From Betaproteobacteria bacterium Ga0077526 (GTDB lineage Bacteria; Pseudomonadota; Gammaproteobacteria; Burkholderiales; Ga0077523): a stretch of 64,000 nucleotides of DNA. A model generated the notes under the pieces. It was not told the DNA's origin and made no database searches. It worked only from the letters and a program-made list of their open reading frames with translations. Below are positions 8,535 to 16,402 of the stretch, in pieces. Each line of letters starts with the position of its first letter. Position 1 is the stretch's first letter. The DNA is taken from positions 186,001-250,000 of the forward strand of contig LNDV01000010.1 in the NCBI GenBank assembly GCA_001464765.1. The letters run 5' to 3'. The position numbers and the translations under genes are program-made.

Positions 8535-11500
8535 ATGAGCTTGTTCTCGGTTTGGTTGGGAGCATTGGCCACGCTAGCTTTACTGCATGCCTGGTTCATG
8601 CCTGCGCTACGTAAGCGACTGGAGTCCGACCGAAGTCCATCAGTGATTGGGCCGCTCGCCTGGTATCGCGTGTGTGCCGTGCTACGCGCGGGGGTATTGG
8701 CGCTGTTCCTAGGCACGTCTCTGTTCGGGGCCGCTGTTTGGTTTCTGACTTGGGGCGATACTGGCACTGTTGATGAGGTGTCCAGAATGCTGCGACGCCT
8801 GCGCGCACTGCAGGATTTTGCCGGTCAGGTCGACCTGGGGTTCACCGTTTCCACCTTCGCACTGCTAGCTGGAGGCTTGCTCTGGCTGACATACAAGCAA
8901 TCGAAGCAGCACGCCGACTCCTTGTTCGCCGAGATCGAGCTCGCGGAACGCGAGCGAGTAGTTGAAGCGTACGAGGCGGACCAGTGGGACGAACTCCCGC
9001 CCACCGAGCAGATGCGGCAGCTCGGCGCGATATTCGAGGAACGACAGCGTTCGTGGCAACGCGCGCAGGATTCGGGCTATACGGCGCACGCCAAGCTCGT
9101 GGAGGAGGAGCTGGACGAGCTGCGTATGCAGTACTTCCGAGCCGACGCCGCGCGGCGGCTCGTGCTGGAAGTGCCGCAGCCATTTGCCGATGACCTTGTC
9201 CTGCCGCCTGGTGCCGGCTGGTGGGAGCGCGTACGCCATCTGGTGTTCAACCGTGGCGTCCTCAAGGCGATGTCCGGGGGTTCTCGCCTGTTGGCCTTCG
9301 CGGGTTTGGCGTTGCTTGTTCCCGCAGCCGCAACGCTCTCGCTCGGGGTCGGCAAAGAGTCCATCGAAAACCACGTTGTTCGGCTTGAAGAGGTTCGCGT
9401 CGAGCTGGGCCGTAAGGAAGCAGAGGCTTCTCTCCAACAGGCGCTGAAGTCCCCAACCGTGGCAGCCCCGGCACCCAGACCGCGTGGCGATGACGAGGCC
9501 GAGGAAGTCCTAGCTGAGACCTACGATCGCGACTTCAACAGCGCCCTGGTGTCACGCGCGGTGCCAGCGGTGGTAGGAGCACGTGTGGCGCAGGCCATTG
9601 TTCGCGAACAGATTCTTCAGCAATTCGCGCGAACCAACCCGGCGGTCGGCGCCACCGCGGGGGCCGACGAGCTTCATGTCGGTCGAGACCTGGAGGTGCC
9701 TCGACAGCGGCTTCGCGAGCGTATTCATGCCATTCGTCGCGAGAACGCCGAGGCCTGGAACGCCATTAAGCGCTCATTGCCGGACGGCTCTGACTTCGCC
9801 ACGGCGACGACCCGAACAGATCTCGCGCGTGCTATGGGCGGAGAGGTCATGCGCAGCGCATTCGGGGCCGCTGCGGGCGATCTGGGTTCAGCCTACGACG
9901 CGCATGCCAATCACTATTTGGCCGCACTGGCTCGCGGGGACGATTTGGACAAGGCGCGCGCCGCGTCCTTCGATAGCAACGCCGGGCGCTATTGGACAAC
10001 TGGCACCGAAGCCAATCTGCGAAGTATGAAGCAGCATGTCGATACTGATGGACATGTGCTCGACCGCGCGTTGCGGGACCACCCTCCCACGCTATACACG
10101 TCTCCACACAGTGCGGCCGAGGTGGGGGAGGCCCAGCGCATTCTGGCCGACATGCCGGACAGTCACCGCAGCGCACAGGCACTCTTCGGTTTCTCCGATC
10201 TTGCGCCAGGTCGGCCCGGCGACGAGTTGCGTACGCCAGCCGGGCGCACTGCCGCCAAGTTCGACCCTGATAGAGGGTTGGCGCGCGGTCCGGATTCCAC
10301 TTATAGCAAGACGTCCAACACGGCGTTTCAACGCTCGCGCAGCTATGCGTCGCTTCGCGGCTACTCTCGCGTGGGTGGCGTGTTGATCGGGCGTCCGCCA
10401 GAGAGCGACAAGTCACGTGCCGACGTGGTGGACATCAGTTGGGAGCAGCGCGATGCAGGGCGTATGGATCTGATTCTCAAGACCCGTGAAGGTGCACAAC
10501 ACCGTTTCGGTCCTTACCCCAGGTCCTTGGTGCTGCAGGGCCTCACTTACGCAGCCGATCAACGCCCACTGGCTGTCACCATGATCACGGCAGACCCGGT
10601 TCCAGACCTGAAGATTGTCACCCACCCTGCACTCATCGACAGCCCAGCGGGTTGCAATGCCGTGGCTATCGACCGCCTAGCAGACGAAGCCAGCAGCGGT
10701 GCTGACTACAGGAGCCGCGCCGAGAGCGCAGTGCGTGGCGCATTGGCTGCGTACCAATTGGCCTGGAGTGCAGCCATGCTCCGGACGTCCATGTCTCTGA
10801 GCGACTACGGTGACGGCGACCGGCAGACTCTCCAGAGTACCGCGGAGCGAATGCGGCAACGTGCACTCCAACAGCTCAAACCGCCGGTGTACGATTTGGT
10901 GCGTATGGCCTTACGCACGGAAGCCAGTTTGCCTTTGCGCGTAAAGCCACAGTACTACGACGCCAAACTGGTGGATACACTGAGCGCGTGCGCCCAAACC
11001 CAAGCCAGCGTAGACGGTTTCAGCAAGTGCCTTGGCGCCAGCGCGCAAGGGCATCGCGTCGAAACCTTGCTGGCGCGACTCCCGGAGTTCCAGATCTGGA
11101 GCGGCGTGCGCGAACTGCCCTACAGCATTGATCCGAAGCTCGACTTCCTGCGCCCAAGCGCAGGCGTTTCTCACGATCTTTGGCCCTTTGATTTCGTTCT
11201 GCAGACCGCGTTCACCCGGCAAGGACTGGTCAGCGAGGACGAGGAGGTTGATCAGCATCCCTGGGAGTTCCCGCTTGTGCACGATCGACTCGTGGCCGAT
11301 GTCACACAACTGGTTCGCAGAGATAGGAAGCGGCTCAGTGTTGTCGCCGTGATGCGTGAGTTCACCGTGATCCAGCGCCTTTTTCGTGCCGCGCTCGCTG
11401 GTCAATTGGGCGACGGATTCCCATTGCAGAAGCTTGCCGCACTGTCGCGCGAGCTCACGGCCCAGCCAGTTGCAAAAAGTGCCTACAAGACCCCACGTTG

Positions 11501-11825
11501 GAACCGTCGAAATCTTGAGCAGTTGTATGCCCTGCAGTTTGCGCAGTTGAGCGAGCACGCGTCGCCCACCTTGCGGGCACTCATTCGCCGGGGTGTCCAG
11601 GCGATCGATCGTTGCGCCAAGGCCGACGGACGCAACCCGGCTTCTTGTCGGTTCGAATCACTCAAGCGCGAAGTGGGCCAGTTCGAGGCGACTGGCGGCA
11701 ACGCGAGTTTGGATGCAGGCTTGGCTAGAGAACTGCACGCGGCCCTGGGCGTTTTGGAGCTTCGGCGTGTATTGGGCGTCCATGCAGCAGAAAACACTGC
11801 GACAGATGGGTGTCCATCCCCATGA
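8535..11825 (+). CDS. large multi-pass membrane protein of unknown function, partner of the DUF4062-NTPase
   Basis: This 1096-residue protein is not recognised. Three hydrophobic segments lie in the first 120 residues (about 3-22, 42-70 and 97-118) and a fourth near 248-270 (LLAFAGLALLVPAAATLSLG). A charged helical segment separates the third from the fourth, and a long coiled-coil-prone then mixed domain of about 800 residues follows, presumably on one side of the membrane. An AAGGAG ribosome site sits inside the end of the upstream gene, and only one base separates the upstream stop from this ATG. The tight coupling suggests the NTPase/TPR protein signals to, or is anchored by, this protein. 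A membrane-perturbing effector is possible but unproven. Confidence 0.6.
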   Translation: MSLFSVWLGALATLALLHAWFMPALRKRLESDRSPSVIGPLAWYRVCAVLRAGVLALFLGTSLFGAAVWFLTWGDTGTVDEVSRMLRRLRALQDFAGQVDLGFTVSTFALLAGGLLWLTYKQSKQHADSLFAEIELAERERVVEAYEADQWDELPPTEQMRQLGAIFEERQRSWQRAQDSGYTAHAKLVEEELDELRMQYFRADAARRLVLEVPQPFADDLVLPPGAGWWERVRHLVFNRGVLKAMSGGSRLLAFAGLALLVPAAATLSLGVGKESIENHVVRLEEVRVELGRKEAEASLQQALKSPTVAAPAPRPRGDDEAEEVLAETYDRDFNSALVSRAVPAVVGARVAQAIVREQILQQFARTNPAVGATAGADELHVGRDLEVPRQRLRERIHAIRRENAEAWNAIKRSLPDGSDFATATTRTDLARAMGGEVMRSAFGAAAGDLGSAYDAHANHYLAALARGDDLDKARAASFDSNAGRYWTTGTEANLRSMKQHVDTDGHVLDRALRDHPPTLYTSPHSAAEVGEAQRILADMPDSHRSAQALFGFSDLAPGRPGDELRTPAGRTAAKFDPDRGLARGPDSTYSKTSNTAFQRSRSYASLRGYSRVGGVLIGRPPESDKSRADVVDISWEQRDAGRMDLILKTREGAQHRFGPYPRSLVLQGLTYAADQRPLAVTMITADPVPDLKIVTHPALIDSPAGCNAVAIDRLADEASSGADYRSRAESAVRGALAAYQLAWSAAMLRTSMSLSDYGDGDRQTLQSTAERMRQRALQQLKPPVYDLVRMALRTEASLPLRVKPQYYDAKLVDTLSACAQTQASVDGFSKCLGASAQGHRVETLLARLPEFQIWSGVRELPYSIDPKLDFLRPSAGVSHDLWPFDFVLQTAFTRQGLVSEDEEVDQHPWEFPLVHDRLVADVTQLVRRDRKRLSVVAVMREFTVIQRLFRAALAGQLGDGFPLQKLAALSRELTAQPVAKSAYKTPRWNRRNLEQLYALQFAQLSEHASPTLRALIRRGVQAIDRCAKADGRNPASCRFESLKREVGQFEATGGNASLDAGLARELHAALGVLELRRVLGVHAAENTATDGCPSP

Positions 11826-12012
11826 ACCAGAGCGATGCGGCAAGAGAGATGAATTCATTGGACGATACGCCGATTTGCTGCCGCCGCCGATATCGGCAAG
11901 GACGGGCAACGGCAACCCGTTGCTTCCGGTTTGGAAATCGCAGTCTCCCCAAGCCGGTTTAGATGAGTCGTCCTGCGCGCTGAAGACCGATACTCACTTC
12001 CTCGCACAGCCG

Positions 12013-12162
12013 CTACAGCAACTTCGTGCTGCCAAGCACCCAGTCACACGGCGTCTGTCGCTTAAACTCGATGTCGTGGCGGCGCAGGACTTCTTTATTG
12101 GTCCAGTTCAGCGGCGGATGATCGGCATACTTCGACACCAATACGCGGGCCAGAAGCAGTGA
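12013..12162 (-). pseudogene. IS66-family transposase (TnpC) remnant
   Basis: Reading leftward from about 12162, about 49 codons resemble the conserved part of IS66 TnpC transposases, including LLARVLVSKYADHPPL and later TPCDWVLGSTKLL, which match the family pattern of an LLAxVLVSKYxDHxPL helix followed by an LxxW segment. A stop codon at 12013-12015 interrupts it; the frame beyond is eroded. No start, terminal repeat or remaining transposase is evident. The fragment sits between two convergent genes (stops at 11825 and 12173), a seam between two defence blocks. Confidence 0.5.
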
Positions 12163-12172
12163 GCCCGAGTGT

Positions 12173-14242
12173 TCAAGGGGCTCCCGGGGTGGTTGCTGAA
12201 GTGGGCCCCGGCAGAGGCCTTGAGGCGGCAGCGTGGGCTTCGGCCAGTGCTCGCTCAAGTCGGCGCTGCAGGGCCTTCGCCTTCACCTCTGCCTCGTTTT
12301 GAGCTTTAACGGCGGCCAATACTTCATAATCTCGCCGTCGCATGGCCTCCAGCGCAGCTGCTCTTGCTGCGTGAGCCGCGCTGGCGCTGCGCTCGGCGTC
12401 TTTGGCCTTTTTTCTGGACTCCAGGGTGGCCTGTTCAGCTAAGGTCTTCAGGCGATCCGCCTCGTGCCATGATGAGGCCGCTACACCCGCAAGTGCTAGA
12501 GCGGCGACGCTCAGCGCCGCGTAAAGCGTGGCCCGACGCTTCGCCATCATCGTCTGCGTCAGGGCCGCTGCTGCTTCGGCGTTGTCGTGCATCCGAGCCT
12601 TGGCGGCTTCTTGCGCTCTCCGAGCAGCGTCGCGTGAATCGATGAGGTATTGCCGCAGTTGGCCGAACACCTCGGTTAGCGACTGCGTACCACCGGATTC
12701 GCCAGCGTAGCGGAGGGCCCAGGCCAGGCTCGGCGCCCAAGCCGTCAACCCGTCTTCCATCTCCGCGCCGGGATTCCACCAGTCTAGGGCGCGTGTCAGT
12801 TCGATGCCGGTGAGCAGACTTTCCTTGTTTACGGCGTGCTCAGCAGCGCGGGCATTCCAGCGCCCCCAATCCTGACCGCGGCGCAGTTCGCTGGCGACCC
12901 AACCTTTGAGCTGGTCCCACTGGCGCATCAGTGCTTCGTGGGTCAGATCGACCATGCTGTCACGGTCCAGCTTGTGGCCGTAATGGAGAAAGCTCACATC
13001 GGGCGAGGCAAGCGTATGCACGACGTTGAGGAGGGTCGCCTCGGGCACTCCACTCCACGTCGCGACGTCACTCAGGCGTTGTGGTCTGCGCACCGCGTCA
13101 GCGCCTTCGCGACCTGCAGTGATTGCGCGGAACAGGGCTTCGCAGCCACGCTGTTCGAGCGGGGACATCCGTGCATACAGTCGATCGGCATGCAGGTTGA
13201 GTGCCTCTCGAAACGTGCCGGCGTCCTTGGTCGTAGTGGCGTTGACGAAAGGCTTCTGAGCATTGACGCTCACGGCGTCGCTCCACCACTGCGCCAGGGC
13301 ATGCTGCAAAAGGGGCAGTTGGTCGCTCTTGTTCCCCACATCGTCCAGGGTGGACTCGACGAAACCAGCATCGACATCGCCCTCAAAAATCCGCGCCGGG
13401 CCGATGATCGCGGCGCGCAATTCGTCGCGTTTCAGCCTCGGGGTTAGGTATTGGGCGCGGTTGATCGCCTCGGGGAGCTCGCCAAACTCGACACAATGGC
13501 CGAGATAGTCGGTACGCATGGTCAGCGCGACCACTACCCGGATGCTCCCCGGCGCCGGTTCGACACGCGGACGGTCGGCGAGGCGGCAGGCCCGCAAGAT
13601 CATCTCGACAAAACAGACGGATTCGGCAGGGTCGATCGCCGCGTCTCGGTAGGTGAACAGTTCCTCGAACTGATCCACCAGCACTAGCAGGTTCAAGGTG
13701 GGTAAAGATCGGGGTGGCGAGGTGTCGAAGGCGGCAATCGACGCGCTCCGAAGCAGTCCCTCTCGCCGTGCCTGTGCCTGAGCCAGCACGCGGTCGAAGC
13801 CCCCCGCGTCGCGGCGCAACTCGGCCGCGATAAGCGCAGCGTCGGGGGTGACTTGCTCGGAGGTGGCCGCTATCAGCGGAACCGGCGTACTGCCAAGCGT
13901 CAGCTCGGTCCCTTGCACGGACAATTCGTCTCCTAACGCATGTCGGTCGGAAAGAGCCTGTGCCAGCGCGAGTACCGGCTGACTGCCCGGACGTAGCATG
14001 GCTAGGCGCCAGTGGCTGCCGGTACCCAGCCGGCCCCCGGCCAGCGCGGGTAGCAGTCCTGCACGTACCAGGCTAGACTTTCCGCCGCCTGAGGGGCCAA
14101 CAACGGCAAGGAAGCGCTCGCGTTGCAGGATCTCGAGCAGCCGATCGGTGTGTCCTTCACGACCGAAAAAGATCGTCGCCTCGTGGGGCTCGAACGGCCG
14201 CAGGCCAGGGTAAGGCCGATTGATCGGGCGATGATCAAACAT
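12173..14242 (-). CDS. nSTAND1-type NTPase with C-terminal membrane helix and coiled coil
   Basis: This 689-residue protein opens with the signature PYPGLRPFEPHEATIFFGRE, characteristic of novel STAND NTPase 1 (PF20703), followed by the Walker A loop VVGPSGGGKSSLVRAG near residue 52 and the Walker B strand LNLLVLVDQFEEL near 180. A winged-helix/sensor region lies in the middle. A single hydrophobic helix (about 570-592, ALSVAALALAGVAASSW) is followed by an Ala/Lys/Glu-rich coiled coil. No WD40 or TPR repeats follow, unlike many relatives, so the sensor part is short or supplied by a partner. Its ATG lies inside the end of the TIR gene (8-base overlap), so the two are translationally coupled: TIR effector first, NTPase switch second. 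Confidence 0.85.
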   Translation of the reverse strand: MFDHRPINRPYPGLRPFEPHEATIFFGREGHTDRLLEILQRERFLAVVGPSGGGKSSLVRAGLLPALAGGRLGTGSHWRLAMLRPGSQPVLALAQALSDRHALGDELSVQGTELTLGSTPVPLIAATSEQVTPDAALIAAELRRDAGGFDRVLAQAQARREGLLRSASIAAFDTSPPRSLPTLNLLVLVDQFEELFTYRDAAIDPAESVCFVEMILRACRLADRPRVEPAPGSIRVVVALTMRTDYLGHCVEFGELPEAINRAQYLTPRLKRDELRAAIIGPARIFEGDVDAGFVESTLDDVGNKSDQLPLLQHALAQWWSDAVSVNAQKPFVNATTTKDAGTFREALNLHADRLYARMSPLEQRGCEALFRAITAGREGADAVRRPQRLSDVATWSGVPEATLLNVVHTLASPDVSFLHYGHKLDRDSMVDLTHEALMRQWDQLKGWVASELRRGQDWGRWNARAAEHAVNKESLLTGIELTRALDWWNPGAEMEDGLTAWAPSLAWALRYAGESGGTQSLTEVFGQLRQYLIDSRDAARRAQEAAKARMHDNAEAAAALTQTMMAKRRATLYAALSVAALALAGVAASSWHEADRLKTLAEQATLESRKKAKDAERSASAAHAARAAALEAMRRRDYEVLAAVKAQNEAEVKAKALQRRLERALAEAHAAASRPLPGPTSATTPGAP

Positions 14243-15293
14243 GATCGGAGCTCCGCTGTTGTCGGAGCGCCTCGACGAACCGGAAAAGTTCGTCCTTGCA
14301 TGGGCCCTTTCGGCAATCCAGGACCATCAGCCCGCGCGGTGGCAGGTGGTGTGGAAGCTTGGGATTCGGGGGGCCTTCGAGGATTCCAGCCCAGGTGCCT
14401 TGACGCGCGTGCGCAAGCAGTTTGCTTACTTCGCTGTGCTTGGATACCACCCAGCTGGGGGGGGCTACGCCGTAAACCAGAAGCACACCGTGGCTTCCGC
14501 GTACCAAGTCCTCCAAAGCCGCGCGGTACTGGGGATGTGACTGGCCGGGGCTCAAGGCTGGTGCACGATGGGCGATGGCGTCCAGTTCGCCCAACAGCGC
14601 CTGGGTTGTTTTGACAAGTTGCGGGTCCTCGTCGTCCGCCGCATGAACGACGATGTTCAACAAGCCGCTGCCGGTTGGTTCAGGCGCGGGGGAACCCGGT
14701 TGGATAGAAGGGGGTGACGGAATGCCGACGTTCGCTATGGCGGATCCGCTGATCAGATCCATCGCCGCCAACTGCCGCGCCAACAGACCGGACAGATTGT
14801 TCACTTCCTTCCAGTAGTCGCGGTCGCCCCGTACGTCCGGAACGGGCCAACCCTTGGTCTCGGCCTCCGGATTCGTGACGGTCTTTTCCCATAGCTTGAC
14901 CGGCCTCAGGTCACGTGTTGCCTCGTGCCGCGCGTCAAGCTCGGTGGGAAGCAATTCAACCAGGAACACGCGGTCCGCCGAGACGCCGCCCCCCACTTCC
15001 TCCACGAAGGTCGCCATTTCCATCTTGCACCAATGAGATGCGAGATAGCGCGGCGACATGAACGCCAGGATGATCGCGCTCTCTCGAATCCGCCGACGCA
15101 GTTCCGCATCGACACGTCGCTGCGGCTCCAGCCGGTGGTCCATCCAGATCTCCACCGTGGCACCGCCCGAATGTCGCGGGAGCGAACGCTCCAGCTTGTC
15201 GACGAATAGGCTTACCCACCCGGGTACGTTGTCGTCCATCGGCAGGTTATCAGCATGCGCATAACTGACGAAGACCTGGCGTTTCATGACCAT
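14235..15293 (-). CDS. TIR-domain effector with second TIR-like domain
   Basis: This is a 352-residue cytoplasmic protein. Residues 1-150 form a TIR domain: strand A reads QVFVSYAHADN, an IWMDHRLEP segment matches the BB loop, and SPRYLASHWCKMEMATF carries the Glu at the position of the catalytic residue of NAD-hydrolysing TIRs. The C-terminal half (about 205-345, starting LLNIVVHAADDED) looks like a second, degenerate TIR-like fold (GSHGVLLVYG). Bacterial TIR effectors consume NAD+ or make signalling nucleotides when released by a sensor. Here the sensor is likely the overlapping nSTAND NTPase. The start is MVMKRQ or the second Met two codons later. Confidence 0.8.
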   Translation of the reverse strand: MVMKRQVFVSYAHADNLPMDDNVPGWVSLFVDKLERSLPRHSGGATVEIWMDHRLEPQRRVDAELRRRIRESAIILAFMSPRYLASHWCKMEMATFVEEVGGGVSADRVFLVELLPTELDARHEATRDLRPVKLWEKTVTNPEAETKGWPVPDVRGDRDYWKEVNNLSGLLARQLAAMDLISGSAIANVGIPSPPSIQPGSPAPEPTGSGLLNIVVHAADDEDPQLVKTTQALLGELDAIAHRAPALSPGQSHPQYRAALEDLVRGSHGVLLVYGVAPPSWVVSKHSEVSKLLAHARQGTWAGILEGPPNPKLPHHLPPRGLMVLDCRKGPCKDELFRFVEALRQQRSSDHV

Positions 15294-15646
15294 TGGGCTC
15301 TCACGGGTCGCGCTTCTCCTCTTCCCAATGGCGGAGATTGCCGCCTTTGGTCGACTGCTCGTTGGTTGCCTCGGGGGTCTCGCGATTACGCCTTCAAACT
15401 CGACATGAGTTTCGAAAGAATCGGGCTTAAGTCAGTCGGGACTATATCCAGCACCCGTCGCAGCAAGAGTGCGACGGTGACCGTTGGGGCAACTGGCGTC
15501 GCAAGGCGTCTCCACCAGCGCCAACGCATACATCGGTGCTGACTGTCTCAAGTCTTCAAGAAGGCAATGGCTCATCGCTGCTCCGTTCACAATTGTACCG
15601 AACATCTCCAGCCAATCACGCCATACGCATACCTAGTAACCGGTGT
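15294..15646. other. 353-base gene-free stretch upstream of the TIR-nSTAND pair
   Basis: This stretch separates the minus-strand GH108 gene from the minus-strand TIR gene. No open frame with a ribosome site or family similarity is visible. It presumably contains the promoter of the TIR-nSTAND pair, making that pair a separate transcription unit from the GH108 and CHAT genes. Confidence 0.4.
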
Positions 15647-16273
15647 CTACGCGGGCGCTGAAACGTCGAAATCCGGATCTTCTCCTACATCCGGAATGCG
15701 CATCGTCTCGACCGGGCCACCGAGCCCGAGGGACCGGGTCGTCGACGCACCCGGGATTCCGATCTGCCCCCGCAGCGAATTCAGGCGATTCAGCCATCCC
15801 TTCAGAAACACCTCGAGTTTGGCGTTCTTCTCGGCAAGCGTGCGGTAGTAGCGCTCCCGCTCATTGCAGTAGGCAGCCACTGCCTTGGCTGGGTCGGCGG
15901 CCTCGGCCGCTTTCTGGGTGCCCGGCCCGAAGCCACCGTCTACCGTGGTGCCGACACTGGCCTGAAGAAAGCGAACCGCCCGGCCGACGCCCATGTTGAC
16001 TGCGGTGTCGAACTGCACGAGGTCCAGCGGACTCGCGAGGAGGTCACACTTCGCCGTTGCCCAATAGTCGGCTCGATAGATCTTCTCGACCTCGGAATCT
16101 TCGATGTCACGGACGCTGCGTTTGGGCAATCGCGACGCAGTTCGCCATGCGTCGTACACCTTCTGAGTCACCCCTTTGTTGGTCTTGCCGCCAGGGTCGT
16201 TGGGATGATCGACGTAGCCGCCTTCCCATCGAAGGACGAAGGCGAGGGAGGAATCGAATGCTGCGGACGCCAT
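15647..16273 (-). CDS. GH108-family N-acetylmuramidase (endolysin-like)
   Basis: This 208-residue protein matches glycosyl hydrolase family 108 (TtsA/ZliS-like muramidases). The family signature is at residues 18-32, with the catalytic Glu in RWEGGYVDHPNDPGG, followed by TNKGVTQ. A C-terminal PF09374-like peptidoglycan-binding region contains FDTAVNMGVGRAVRFLQ and GGFGPGTQKA, the usual dG-GPxT motif. It lacks a signal peptide, as in phage endolysins, so release to the cell wall needs a pore or lysis. No holin, spanin or phage structural gene is nearby. It lies 129 bases after the CHAT hydrolase gene on the same strand. An effector that lyses the host on infection, or a domesticated prophage lysin, are both possible. 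Confidence 0.85.
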   Translation of the reverse strand: MASAAFDSSLAFVLRWEGGYVDHPNDPGGKTNKGVTQKVYDAWRTASRLPKRSVRDIEDSEVEKIYRADYWATAKCDLLASPLDLVQFDTAVNMGVGRAVRFLQASVGTTVDGGFGPGTQKAAEAADPAKAVAAYCNERERYYRTLAEKNAKLEVFLKGWLNRLNSLRGQIGIPGASTTRSLGLGGPVETMRIPDVGEDPDFDVSAPA

Positions 16274-16317
16274 GGGATCTCCTTGCTCGTTTTGGTGATT
16301 GACCGGTGTTCGCGTCT

Positions 16318-16348
16318 ACCGAGAGTGGGCTAGACGCTCGCTCTCGGT
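16318..16348 (-). terminator. candidate hairpin terminator or attenuator between CHAT and GH108 genes
   Basis: An inverted repeat pairs ACCGAGAG with CTCTCGGT, and the intervening TGGGC/GCTCG extends the stem (two wobble pairs) to about 13 base pairs with a 5-base loop. It sits 55 bases after the CHAT hydrolase stop and before the GH108 start. No strong U-run follows, so partial termination or mRNA stabilisation is as likely as full termination. Confidence 0.4.
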
Positions 16349-16402
16349 CGCCGTGCCATGCGCAGCGAGGGAACGACAGAGAACCCCCCTCGCTGGGACT
16401 GC

